This document shows, in pieces, positions 17,236-25,285 of a stretch of DNA of 33,773 nt; position 1 is the first letter of the stretch, and the number at the start of each line of letters is the position of its first letter. The notes beneath the pieces are model-generated. The model saw nothing but the letters and a program-made list of their open reading frames with translations, had not been told where the DNA came from and made no database searches. A program made the translations under genes and the position numbers. Origin of the DNA: Bacteroidales bacterium (GTDB lineage: Bacteria; Bacteroidota; Bacteroidia; Bacteroidales; Prolixibacteraceae); NCBI GenBank assembly GCA_012522835.1, contig JAAYJR010000567.1, forward strand, positions 1-33,773, given 5' to 3'.

Positions 17236-17245
17236 TATCCGGATA
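17236..17245. promoter_or_regulatory. Palindrome TATCCGGATA upstream of the lon promoter
   Basis: A perfect 10-base palindrome 40 bases before the -24 element, similar in core to TGTCCGGGACA in front of the redox operon. It is a possible activator site, judged only from resemblance and position. Confidence 0.3.
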
Positions 17246-17285
17246 AATAATTATTAAACATGTGTCACCAATAATTTGTTAGATA

Positions 17286-17300
17286 TGGCATGACTATTGC
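17286..17300 (+). promoter_or_regulatory. Sigma-54 (-24/-12) promoter of lon
   Basis: TGGCATGACTATTGC has the invariant GG-N10-GC spacing and is close to the sigma-54 consensus TGGCACRNNNNTTGC. Transcription would start near 17312, about 50 bases before the lon ATG. No TAnnTTTG element is evident in this gap. Confidence 0.7.
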
Positions 17301-17362
17301 CTTTTATTAATCTTGCTTTTTTGCAGGATATGTTCAGACATAATGACAGAAATTAGTTTTAT

Positions 17363-19813
17363 ATGGGAAAAATAAAGAATTCAGAATTCCAGGATATTTT
17401 TTTAAGCAGAATGGTTAACGATGATCCGGATTATATACCGATAATAGCAGATGGAGATGACAACGATTTGAAGAATACAGAAGTGCCGGAAACTCTGCCG
17501 GTACTGCCATTGCGAAATACAGTATTGTTTCCCGGCGTAGTACTTCCGATAACAGTAGGAAGGAAAAAATCGCTGAGACTGATCAAAGATGTCTATAAGG
17601 GGAGTAAATTGCTGGGGACTTTTGCACAGAAGGATTACACAGTTGACGATCCGGCTTCAGATGAATTATATACTATTGGAACTGTGGGGGAGGTGCTGAA
17701 GATTCTTGAAATGCCTGATGGGTCTACATCTGTTATCATACAGGGGAAAAGGCGTTGTGTAGTTAAAAAATTTGTAGCAACTGAGCCCTATTATAAAGCT
17801 TCAGTTGAACCTTTGAATGAGATTGCCCCGGCAGATGATACGGAATTCAATGCTATTGTTGGCTCCCTGAAAGATCTGTCGATTAAAATAGCACAGTTTT
17901 CGGCCAATGTCCCGCCTGAAGCAACATTTGCTGTAAAAAATATTGAAAATTCTACATTCCTGATCAATTTTATCTGTTCCAATACCGATCTGAATGTAGA
18001 AAATAAACAAAATCTTCTTGAAATAGACAGTCTGAAGGAGAGGGGTATCCAGGCAATCAGTTATCTGGTTAAAGAGGTTCAAATGCTTGAACTAAAGCAG
18101 GATATTCAAAAGAAGGTAAAAACTGACATGGACCGGCAACAGCGTGAGTTCATGCTAAATCAGCAGATGAAGACTATACAGGATGAACTGGGAGGTAATC
18201 CTGTTGAACAGGAAATTAAGGAACTCATAAAAAGGGTAAAAGATAAAAAATGGAATAAAGAGGTTTCAAAATTTTTTGAAAAGGAGGTTGGGAAGTTGCA
18301 CAGACTAAATCCGGCTGCCGGCGAATACTCCGTTCAGTACACATTTTGCCAGACCCTGGCCGACCTTCCGTGGAATGAATTTACTTCTGATAATTTTGAC
18401 CTGAAAAATGCCCGGAAGGTTTTAGATGAGGATCATTACGGACTGGAAAAGGTTAAAGAACGGATATTGGAACATCTTGCTGTCCTGAAACTCAAGAATG
18501 ATATGAAATCTCCAATACTCTGTCTGTACGGTCCTCCCGGCGTTGGAAAGACATCTCTGGGAAAATCCATTGCCCGTGCCCTGAACAGGAAATACGTAAG
18601 AATGAGCCTTGGCGGATTAAGTGATGAAGCAGAGATCCGGGGCCATAGAAAAACATATATAGGAGCTATGCCGGGAAGAATTATACAGAATATAAAAAGG
18701 GCTAAATCATCAAATCCTGTTTTTGTGCTTGATGAAAGTGATAAGGTATCAAAACATTTTCATGGTGATCCTGCCTCCGCTCTTCTGGAAGTTCTTGATC
18801 CGGAGCAGAATGCTGAATTCCACGATAATTATGTTGAGATCGACTTTGATCTTTCAAAAGTGATGTTCATAACCACTGCCAATACCTTGAACACAATAGC
18901 CCCGCCATTGCGCGACAGGCTTGAACTGATTGAAGTGAGTGGTTATCTGGTGGAAGAGAAAATAGAAATTGCCAAACGCCACCTGATACCTCAACAACTA
19001 GAAAATCACGGACTTAAGAAAAATGATGTAATATTTTCAAAAAAAATTATTGAATTAATAATTGACGGATACACAAGGGAATCGGGAGTCAGTGAACTGG
19101 ATAAAAAGATTGCCGGTGTAATCAGAAGAATTGCAAAGAAGATAGCATTTGAGGAGGATTATAATAAGAGGGTCTCCAGATCTGATATTCGTGAATACCT
19201 GGGTGTAACTGAATATACCAAGGAAAAATACCAGGGTAATGAGTTCGCAGGGGTTGTTACAGGACTGGCATGGACTGCCACAGGAGGTGAGATATTATAT
19301 GTTGAGACCAGCCTGAGCAAGGGGAAAGGCGCACTGACACTTACGGGAAATCTCGGGGATGTGATGAAGGAGTCGGCTATGCTGGCCCATGAATATCTGA
19401 AATCACATGCTGAAGACCTTGATCTTGATCCTGAGATATTCAGCAACTGGAACGTTCATGTACATGTGCCTGAAGGAGCTATTCCAAAAGATGGTCCGTC
19501 AGCCGGAGTTACCATGGTTTCCTCTATGGCCTCCGCATTCACCGGACGTAAGGTAAAAAAGAGCCTTGCGATGACCGGAGAGATAACTTTGCGGGGAAAG
19601 GTGCTTCCGGTAGGAGGTATAAAGGAGAAAATCCTTGCCGCCAAGAGAGCCGGGATATCTGAAATAATTCTTTCGGCTGACAATAAAAAGAACCTGGAAG
19701 ATATTAAGGTGGAGTACCTGAAAGGTTTGGAATTCCGTTTCGTAGATACCGTACGCGATGTTTTGCAAATCTCCCTGCTTAAAACAAAAGCAGCCAACAG
19801 GGTTAAATTATAG
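17363..19813 (+). CDS. lon: ATP-dependent protease Lon
   Basis: LonA degrades misfolded and regulatory proteins in the cytoplasm. The 816-residue protein has the N-terminal LON substrate domain (VLPLRNTVLFPGVVLPITVGR from about residue 45) and a coiled linker. The AAA+ domain carries Walker A GPPGVGKT (about 391-398) and Walker B VFVLDESDK, where the usual sequence is DEIDK. The C-terminal serine protease domain has KDGPSAGVTM (Ser at about 713) and GGIKEK (Lys at about 756), the catalytic dyad. Length and order are normal. It is a single gene behind a sigma-54-type promoter, which points to control by an enhancer-binding activator rather than a heat-shock sigma factor. It ends with TAG. Confidence 0.97.
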   Translation: MGKIKNSEFQDIFLSRMVNDDPDYIPIIADGDDNDLKNTEVPETLPVLPLRNTVLFPGVVLPITVGRKKSLRLIKDVYKGSKLLGTFAQKDYTVDDPASDELYTIGTVGEVLKILEMPDGSTSVIIQGKRRCVVKKFVATEPYYKASVEPLNEIAPADDTEFNAIVGSLKDLSIKIAQFSANVPPEATFAVKNIENSTFLINFICSNTDLNVENKQNLLEIDSLKERGIQAISYLVKEVQMLELKQDIQKKVKTDMDRQQREFMLNQQMKTIQDELGGNPVEQEIKELIKRVKDKKWNKEVSKFFEKEVGKLHRLNPAAGEYSVQYTFCQTLADLPWNEFTSDNFDLKNARKVLDEDHYGLEKVKERILEHLAVLKLKNDMKSPILCLYGPPGVGKTSLGKSIARALNRKYVRMSLGGLSDEAEIRGHRKTYIGAMPGRIIQNIKRAKSSNPVFVLDESDKVSKHFHGDPASALLEVLDPEQNAEFHDNYVEIDFDLSKVMFITTANTLNTIAPPLRDRLELIEVSGYLVEEKIEIAKRHLIPQQLENHGLKKNDVIFSKKIIELIIDGYTRESGVSELDKKIAGVIRRIAKKIAFEEDYNKRVSRSDIREYLGVTEYTKEKYQGNEFAGVVTGLAWTATGGEILYVETSLSKGKGALTLTGNLGDVMKESAMLAHEYLKSHAEDLDLDPEIFSNWNVHVHVPEGAIPKDGPSAGVTMVSSMASAFTGRKVKKSLAMTGEITLRGKVLPVGGIKEKILAAKRAGISEIILSADNKKNLEDIKVEYLKGLEFRFVDTVRDVLQISLLKTKAANRVKL

Positions 19814-19858
19814 TTAAAATTCATAAAAAGAAACGGATAGCCTTTTTTGGTTAGTCTG

Positions 19859-19873
19859 TGGCATAATATTTGC
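19859..19873 (+). promoter_or_regulatory. Sigma-54-like promoter of the 50-codon ORF
   Basis: TGGCATAATATTTGC, followed by T, has exact GG-N10-GC spacing and a consensus -12 element TTGCT. The predicted start near 19885 is about 33 bases before the ATG of the small ORF. Confidence 0.6.
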
Positions 19874-19917
19874 TTTTAGGATTCTTTTAATATTCAATCT
19901 GTAAAGCGAAAGATATT

Positions 19918-20070
19918 ATGGACCAGAGGAAAGGGAAAAAGATGACATTTTCAGACGAAAAAGATATAGTCTGGAATGTTAATGTAAAGACATATGATTA
20001 TTTAATCTTCTTAAAATCATTTAAATCAGCCGGTTCCAAAATTATGAAATTTAAGATACTTCTTAATTAG
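19918..20070 (+). CDS. Small hypothetical protein (50 aa) behind a sigma-54-like promoter
   Basis: This frame is too short for the ORF track: MDQRKGKKMTFSDEKDIVWNVNVKTYDYLIFLKSFKSAGSKIMKFKILLN, stop TAG. It is basic and has no signal peptide or clear membrane segment. I do not recognise it. Support comes from the promoter-like element at a suitable distance and from the open frame filling most of the gap between lon and carB; ATG 19942 is an alternative start. It could instead be a small RNA. It ends 11 bases before the convergent carB stop. Confidence 0.4.
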   Translation: MDQRKGKKMTFSDEKDIVWNVNVKTYDYLIFLKSFKSAGSKIMKFKILLN

Positions 20071-20081
20071 AAGGATCTTAA

Positions 20082-23000
20082 TTAATATTCATCCCAGCTT
20101 TTAATGGATATATCTTTCAGATCATATTTACAGATTGCATAAACAAAGGCACTTGCCACTTTTGAATTTGTTATCAAAGGAATATTAAAATCAACCGAAT
20201 TTCTTCTGATTTTGTATCCATTGCTTAGTTCCCTCCTGGAATAGTTTTTTGGTATATTGATCACCAGGTCAATTTTTCTTTGCCTGATATAATCTATCGT
20301 ATTTGGTTTACGGTCTTCTTCATCAGGCCAATGCAACAGTGTATTGATAATCCCGTGATCCAGCAGGAATTTGTGTGTACCCTCAGTGGCAAAGAGGTTA
20401 TATCCTTGTTCTATGAGCATTTCCGAACTTTTTAGCAGTTCTGCTTTTGATTTCAACGGGCCTGATGAAATGAGGATATTTTTGACGGGTAATTTATACC
20501 CTACAGATAACATGGAAGTCAGGAGCGCTTCATAATAGGTTTCCCCTATACAGCCGACCTCGCCGGTTGAAGCCATATCCACACCCAGTACCGGATCTGC
20601 ATTTAGCAGCCTGGAAAATGAGAACTGGGGTGCTTTAACACCTATATAATCCAGCTCAAACAATGACTTATCGGGTTTTGCTACCGGGATTCCAAGCATT
20701 ACCCGGGTTGCTATTTCTATGAAATTTAGTTTCATAACTTTTGAAACAAACGGGAAGCTTCTGGAGGCCCTTAAATTACATTCAATTACCTTTATATCAT
20801 TGTCTTTTGCAAGAAATTGCATATTAAACGGCCCGGTTATTTCAAGTCCTTTTGCAATTTGCCGCGCAATTTTTTTGATTCTCCTGATAGTCTCTATATA
20901 CAATTTTTGTGGAGGAAAAACAATTGTTGCATCTCCCGAGTGAACTCCGGCATACTCAACATGTTCAGAAATCGCATAGGCTATTATTTCACCATCCGAG
21001 GCAACTGCATCAATTTCAATTTCCTTTGCCTCTTCTATGAATTCAGATACGACTACCGGATGTTCTTTTGAAACATTTGCTGCCATTTCAAGGAAATTTT
21101 TCAGCTGGTCAGAATTGGAGACTACATTCATTGCAGCACCCGAAAGCACATAGGAGGGCCGGATTAATACTGGATATCCGACCAGGTCAGTGAATTTTAT
21201 TATCTCTTCAATAGTTGATAACTTCGCCCATCGTGGCTGGTCAACTTCCAGTTCATCAAGTAGTAAGGAAAATTTTTCCCTGTCTTCAGCGTTGTCAATT
21301 TTTACAGGGGAGGTGCCAAGTACCGGGACTTTCCGGTTATATAGTTTCATGGCCAGGTTATTGGGTATCTGGCCACCCATGGAAATTATCACTCCGAAAG
21401 GATTTTCCAGTTCAATTATATCCATCACTCTTTCAAAGCTAAGCTCGTCAAAATAGAGCCGGTCGCATATATCATAGTCTGTGCTTACCGTTTCCGGATT
21501 GTAGTTTATCATTACCGAGCGATAATTCTCTTTTTTGATTGTATTTATTGCATTTACACTACACCAGTCGAATTCAACCGAACTACCTATACGGTACGCT
21601 CCCGAGCCTAGTACAATAACTGATTTGTTATCATTTAAATATTCTATATCGTTAACACTTCCATGGTATGTCAGGTATAGATAGTTAGTCATGGCAGGAT
21701 ATTCACCGGCTAATGTATCTATCTGCTTAACTACAGGTTTAATGCCTCTGCTTTTCCTGTAATCCCTCACTTTGAGAAGGTCATTGTGAATTGCGTTGTC
21801 GGGACTTGCAAAAATTAGCCTTGCAATTTGGAAATCAGAAAATCCTGTCTTCTTTACTGTTAACAGCAGGTCATCGGAGATCTCCTCCAGCTTGTCAATT
21901 TCAACTAACCGGTTTTTAATATTGTAAATATTTTTTAATCTGCTCAGAAACCAGGGGTCAATTTTGGTTTTATAATAAATATCATCTATAGAGTAACCCC
22001 GGTTGAAAGCTTCTGCAATTGCAAATATCCTGCGGTCGGTAGGATTGATTAGTTCAGAATCAATTTCTTCTGCATTTAGTTCAATTTTGTTTCCGACAAA
22101 CCCATGCATGCCCATTCCAACCATTCGGATACCTTTCTGAATTGCCTCTTCGAAGTTTCTCCCTATAGCCATAATTTCACCCACGCTTTTCATGGAACTA
22201 CCTATAAACTTTGAAACACCATAAAATTTATTGAGATCCCACCGGGGTATTTTAACTACACAATAGTCGAGTGCAGGTTCAAATGCGGCAGTAGTAACTT
22301 TGGTTACTGTATTTTTTAACTGGTGAAGCCCGTAACCGAGTGCAAGTTTAGCTGCAATAAATGCAAGAGGGTAACCGGTGGCTTTTGAAGCCAGGGCTGA
22401 TGACCTTGACAATCTTGCATTAACTTCAATTACCCGGTAATCCTGCGACTGAGGATCAAGTGCAAATTGGACATTGCATTCACCAATCACACCGACTCTT
22501 CTGATAATTTTGATTGAGATAGCCCTCAGTTTGTGATATTCGGCATTTGAAAGTGTTTGTGAAGGGGCAACGACTATGCTTTCTCCGGTATGGATACCGA
22601 GAGGATCAAAATTCTCCATGTTGCATACAGTAATGCAATTGTCGTAACGATCGCGAACAACTTCATATTCGACCTCTTTCCATCCCTTAATAGATTCTTC
22701 TATAAGTATTTGCGGAGAGTAGGAAAATGCTCTTGATGCCAGTGATTCCAGCTCTTTTTCATTTTCACAAAACCCACTGCCTAATCCTCCAAGTGAATAG
22801 GCAGCCCTGATGATTATCGGGAATCCTGTTTTTTTTGCGGCCTCTCTTGCTTCCTCCATATTTTTAGCAGCAATGCTTTGGGGGGTTTTTACCCCGATTT
22901 CTGCAAGCATCTTGGCAAAAATGTCCCTGTCTTCGGTGTCAATGATCGACTGAACGGGAGTACCCAGTACTTCAAGGTTATATTTCTCAAATATACCAGC

Positions 23001-23309
23001 TTTATAAAGTTCAACACCGCAGTTAAGCGCTGTTTGTCCACCGAATGCCAGAAGTATTCCCTGGGGATTTTCCTTTTTAATGACCTCTTCCACAAAGAAA
23101 GGTGTAACGGGCAGAAAATATATTTTATTGGCAATGTCTCCGGAAGTTTGGATAGTTGCTATATTCGGATTGATCAGTACTGTTTCAATACCCTCTTCTT
23201 TCAAAGCCTTCAAAGCCTGCGATCCGGAATAGTCAAATTCACCTGCCTCTCCGATTTTTAGAGCTCCCGAACCGAGAATGACCGCTTTTTTTATTTTTTC
23301 TTTTATCAT
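20082..23309 (-). CDS. carB: Carbamoyl-phosphate synthase large subunit
   Basis: CarB makes carbamoyl phosphate from ammonia (supplied by CarA), bicarbonate and two ATP, feeding arginine and pyrimidine synthesis. The 1075-residue protein has the duplicated architecture: a first pre-ATP-grasp/ATP-grasp half (KKAVILGSGALKIGEAGEFDYSGSQA, then VIRAAYSLGGLGSGF), an oligomerisation region, and a second half (SVIVLGSGAYRIGSSVEFDWCSVNA, then VLIRPSYVLSGAAMNVV). A C-terminal MGS-like regulatory domain follows (ILISSGPLKSKAELLKSSEMLIEQGYNLFATEGTHKFL). Length is normal. It follows carA by 11 bases in one operon divergent from the arginine cluster. Confidence 0.97.
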   Translation of the reverse strand: MIKEKIKKAVILGSGALKIGEAGEFDYSGSQALKALKEEGIETVLINPNIATIQTSGDIANKIYFLPVTPFFVEEVIKKENPQGILLAFGGQTALNCGVELYKAGIFEKYNLEVLGTPVQSIIDTEDRDIFAKMLAEIGVKTPQSIAAKNMEEAREAAKKTGFPIIIRAAYSLGGLGSGFCENEKELESLASRAFSYSPQILIEESIKGWKEVEYEVVRDRYDNCITVCNMENFDPLGIHTGESIVVAPSQTLSNAEYHKLRAISIKIIRRVGVIGECNVQFALDPQSQDYRVIEVNARLSRSSALASKATGYPLAFIAAKLALGYGLHQLKNTVTKVTTAAFEPALDYCVVKIPRWDLNKFYGVSKFIGSSMKSVGEIMAIGRNFEEAIQKGIRMVGMGMHGFVGNKIELNAEEIDSELINPTDRRIFAIAEAFNRGYSIDDIYYKTKIDPWFLSRLKNIYNIKNRLVEIDKLEEISDDLLLTVKKTGFSDFQIARLIFASPDNAIHNDLLKVRDYRKSRGIKPVVKQIDTLAGEYPAMTNYLYLTYHGSVNDIEYLNDNKSVIVLGSGAYRIGSSVEFDWCSVNAINTIKKENYRSVMINYNPETVSTDYDICDRLYFDELSFERVMDIIELENPFGVIISMGGQIPNNLAMKLYNRKVPVLGTSPVKIDNAEDREKFSLLLDELEVDQPRWAKLSTIEEIIKFTDLVGYPVLIRPSYVLSGAAMNVVSNSDQLKNFLEMAANVSKEHPVVVSEFIEEAKEIEIDAVASDGEIIAYAISEHVEYAGVHSGDATIVFPPQKLYIETIRRIKKIARQIAKGLEITGPFNMQFLAKDNDIKVIECNLRASRSFPFVSKVMKLNFIEIATRVMLGIPVAKPDKSLFELDYIGVKAPQFSFSRLLNADPVLGVDMASTGEVGCIGETYYEALLTSMLSVGYKLPVKNILISSGPLKSKAELLKSSEMLIEQGYNLFATEGTHKFLLDHGIINTLLHWPDEEDRKPNTIDYIRQRKIDLVINIPKNYSRRELSNGYKIRRNSVDFNIPLITNSKVASAFVYAICKYDLKDISIKSWDEY

Positions 23310-23320
23310 AACCTCAATTA

Positions 23321-24403
23321 TTATTGACCTTTATTTCTGACTGTATTAATAAAATCATCAAACAGAAAATCAGTATCAGTTGGCCCGCTGGATGCTTCAG
23401 GGTGAAACTGAGTTGAGAAAAATGGTTTGAATTTATGTCTGATACCTTCATTGGTATTATCGTTTACATTGGTGAATAACGGTTCCCAGTCGTCAGGTAA
23501 AGTATCTGTATCAACTGCATATCCATGATTTTGGGAAGTTACATAGCACCTGTTTGTTTCATAGAGAATTACAGGCTGGTTATGGCTACGATGGCCGTAT
23601 TTAAGTTTATATGTGTCTGCACCTGCTGCGCGTGCCAGCAACTGGTTGCCCAGACATATGCCCATAACAGGAGTGTTTCCTTCCAGTAATTTTTTAATAT
23701 TTATGATGGTTTCGGTGCACATTGCCGGATCACCCGGACCGTTTGAAATAAATACTCCGTCATATTTTTCCCCGGAAAAATCATAATCCCATGGAACCCT
23801 TATCACTTTTACACCTCTTTTTAGCAGGCACCGAATTATATTGTTTTTAACACCGCAGTCAATTAAAAGCACCTTGAAAAGTCCGTCACCATATTCTTCC
23901 CTTTTTTTACAGCTGGCAACAGCAACGAGGTTCTCTTTATTTGGGTCATAAAAGTCTGTTTTTTCATCTCCAAATTCAATTTTACCGAGCATAGAGCCTT
24001 TTTCTCGAAGAATTTTGGTCAATGCCCTGGTATCTATACCAAAAAGTCCGGGAACCATGAATTCTTTCAGCCAGTCAGACAAGCTTTTCTCTGCATTCCA
24101 ATGGCTGTATTCAAATGAGTAATCAGAGATAATAAGGCCTTTTATATGAAGCTTATCAGATTCATAATATTTATGGATTCCATGTTTCTTCTTGTCTGAA
24201 GGTACGCCGTAATTTCCAATCATGGGGTAGGTAGATACAAGTATCTGTCCTGTGTATGAGGGATCAGTCAGGCTTTCGGGATAACCTGTCATTGCAGTGT
24301 AAAATACCACTTCCCCTGCTGCCGATACTTCACTTCCAAATGATTTACCCCAAAAAACTGTGCCATCTTCCAGGGTAAGTTTTGCTTGCTTTATTACTTC
24401 CAT
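23321..24403 (-). CDS. carA: Carbamoyl-phosphate synthase small subunit
   Basis: CarA is the glutaminase subunit that passes ammonia to CarB. The 360-residue protein has the N-terminal CPSase_sm domain (KLTLEDGTVFWGKSFGSEVSAAGEVVFYTAMTGYPESLTDPSY) and a class I glutamine amidotransferase domain with ISNGPGDP, the nucleophile motif GICLGNQLLARA and the catalytic His in FHPEASSGPTD. The position after GICLG is Asn, where His is common elsewhere; this may be a lineage trait. First gene of carAB, it is preceded by an attenuator-like leader. Confidence 0.96.
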   Translation of the reverse strand: MEVIKQAKLTLEDGTVFWGKSFGSEVSAAGEVVFYTAMTGYPESLTDPSYTGQILVSTYPMIGNYGVPSDKKKHGIHKYYESDKLHIKGLIISDYSFEYSHWNAEKSLSDWLKEFMVPGLFGIDTRALTKILREKGSMLGKIEFGDEKTDFYDPNKENLVAVASCKKREEYGDGLFKVLLIDCGVKNNIIRCLLKRGVKVIRVPWDYDFSGEKYDGVFISNGPGDPAMCTETIINIKKLLEGNTPVMGICLGNQLLARAAGADTYKLKYGHRSHNQPVILYETNRCYVTSQNHGYAVDTDTLPDDWEPLFTNVNDNTNEGIRHKFKPFFSTQFHPEASSGPTDTDFLFDDFINTVRNKGQ

Positions 24404-24415
24404 ATTAAACGGTTG

Positions 24416-24457
24416 TTAAAAAAAAATGCGTTTGGTCCTTTGCAGGTCGAAACGCAT
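24416..24457 (-). CDS. Putative 13-residue leader peptide of carAB
   Basis: ATG at 24457 opens MRFDLQRTKRIFF, stop TAA, 12 bases before the carA start codon. Three of 13 codons are Arg (CGT, AGG, CGC). The reading frame covers exactly the terminator hairpin, so a translating ribosome would disrupt it. A 19-codon ORF (24514-24458) ends directly at its ATG (TAAATG). Expression is not shown by sequence alone. Confidence 0.4.
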   Translation of the reverse strand: MRFDLQRTKRIFF

Positions 24458-24459
24458 TT
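24418..24459 (-). terminator. Attenuator-like intrinsic terminator in the carAB leader
   Basis: AAATGCGTTT and AAACGCATTT form a perfect 10-bp stem, followed on the minus strand by T residues making a run of nine. The loop contains a possible CCT-GCAA-AGG mini-hairpin. It stands between the predicted carAB promoter and the carA start codon, so it would block carAB unless prevented from forming. Confidence 0.75.
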
Positions 24460-24514
24460 AAGTCAGTTGACTGTTTTGATAAATGATTAATTTCCTAATA
24501 CAGGCTGAAATCAT
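24458..24514 (-). CDS. Putative upstream mini-ORF in the carAB leader
   Basis: ATG at 24514 opens 18 residues (MISACIRKLIIYQNSQLT), and its TAA directly abuts the ATG of the second mini-ORF. It could couple translation into the hairpin region. It may also be chance, since short frames are common in AT-rich leaders. Confidence 0.25.
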   Translation of the reverse strand: MISACIRKLIIYQNSQLT

Positions 24515-24536
24515 GATGTTAATCTTAAATATGACA

Positions 24537-24544
24537 CAAAAATA
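24537..24544 (-). promoter_or_regulatory. Candidate -7 element of the carAB promoter
   Basis: The minus strand reads TATTTTTG, an exact match to TAnnTTTG, identical to the hisS -7 element. The -33 side is poor. Transcription would start near 24530, giving a carAB leader of about 130 bases that contains the attenuator. Confidence 0.4.
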
Positions 24545-24565
24545 ATAATATTTATTTAAATTTTA

Positions 24566-24594
24566 TTGTAACTGGAGAAAAATGTATAAATTTG
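24566..24594 (+). promoter_or_regulatory. Candidate promoter of the argR-argG cluster
   Basis: TAAATTTG at 24587-24594 matches TAnnTTTG exactly, with TTG 18 bases upstream at 24566-24568. The -7 element lies inside the first ARG-box-like sequence, so ArgR bound there would block RNA polymerase. Confidence 0.5.
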
Positions 24595-24598
24595 CACT
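24581..24598. promoter_or_regulatory. ARG-box-like operator 1
   Basis: AATGTATAAATTTGCACT has the 18-base ARG-box form TGnATAAATnTnCA with imperfect arms. It lies four bases from a better box, giving a 22-base centre-to-centre distance close to the 21 of paired ARG boxes in E. coli. Confidence 0.5.
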
Positions 24599-24602
24599 AT
24601 AA

Positions 24603-24620
24603 AATGAATAAATATTCATT
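24603..24620. promoter_or_regulatory. ARG-box operator 2 (AATGAAT-N4-ATTCATT)
   Basis: This 18-base sequence has perfect 7-base inverted arms, and its core TGAATAAATATTCA is close to the ArgR consensus TGAATAATTATTCA. It lies just past the predicted transcription start of argR and upstream of the carAB promoter, so it may serve both directions. Confidence 0.75.
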
Positions 24621-24791
24621 ATGAAACGAGGAATTTGATTATAACCGGGATCCGGGAGTATGAATAAAATAGTATGTGGGTTTATATGATACCTTTGAAA
24701 AAATAATTTACGTATGAAAAATCGGGTGTCGCGACATTGAGAGATAAGAAAAATAATATCAAGGGGCAACATCAGGAATCAGGAGGAACTG

Positions 24792-25199
24792 TTGTCGGCT
24801 CTCATGGTTAAAGGATATGATATGACACAGGCTACATTGTCAAGGGATTTGAAATTTTTACAGGTAGCCAAGATGCCACATCCTGTAAAAGGTTATGTAT
24901 ATGTCATTCCTGATATTGGTAAGAGTGAAGTAATGACAGAAGGAGCAGCCGACAGTTTTCTTGCTGAAGGGTTCAGGGGATTAAATTATTCTGGAAATCT
25001 TGCTGTTATGAAGACCCTGCCCGGTTATGCCAGTAGTTTTGCTGCTGTAATAGACAGCGCTAATCCCTATGAGATACTGGGAACTATAGCCGGAGATGAT
25101 ACTATTTTAATTGTCAGACGCGAAGGGACATCAAAAAATGATTTATTGAATGCTTTAAAATCGATAATGCCAAAATTGAAAGATAAATTGCATGAATAA
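24792..25199 (+). CDS. argR: Arginine repressor ArgR (frame interrupted by TGA at codon 9)
   Basis: ArgR is the hexameric arginine-responsive regulator. The C-terminal part is complete, including the arginine-binding segment LGTIAGDDTILIVRR. The DNA-binding helix region TQATLSRDLKFLQVAKMP is present. The same frame extends upstream to ATG 24714 as MKNRVSRH-stop-EIRKIISRGNIRNQEELLSALM, which is the family N terminus broken by one TGA at 24738-24740. As listed, the protein would start at TTG 24792, which has AGGAGG five bases upstream, and would lack the first helix of the winged-helix domain. The gene is therefore a sequencing error, a recent nonsense mutant, or a truncated product. Downstream genes follow in the same direction. 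Confidence 0.8.
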   Translation: MSALMVKGYDMTQATLSRDLKFLQVAKMPHPVKGYVYVIPDIGKSEVMTEGAADSFLAEGFRGLNYSGNLAVMKTLPGYASSFAAVIDSANPYEILGTIAGDDTILIVRREGTSKNDLLNALKSIMPKLKDKLHE

Positions 25200-25285
25200 A
25201 AAGCAATGGGTAACGCAAATAATAAAGCATTCCATATGATACCATTTAAAGTAAACAATTTTAATTATGAATTAGTTAGTGGGAA

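Noticed and set aside
18721-18800. Lon Walker B reads DESDK instead of DEIDK
   Set aside because: The acidic residues needed for ATP hydrolysis are kept and the rest of Lon is normal, so loss of function is not implied.
23640-23670. CarA has GICLGNQ rather than GICLGHQ
   Set aside because: The nucleophile Cys and the late catalytic His are present; the change is probably a lineage feature rather than a defect.
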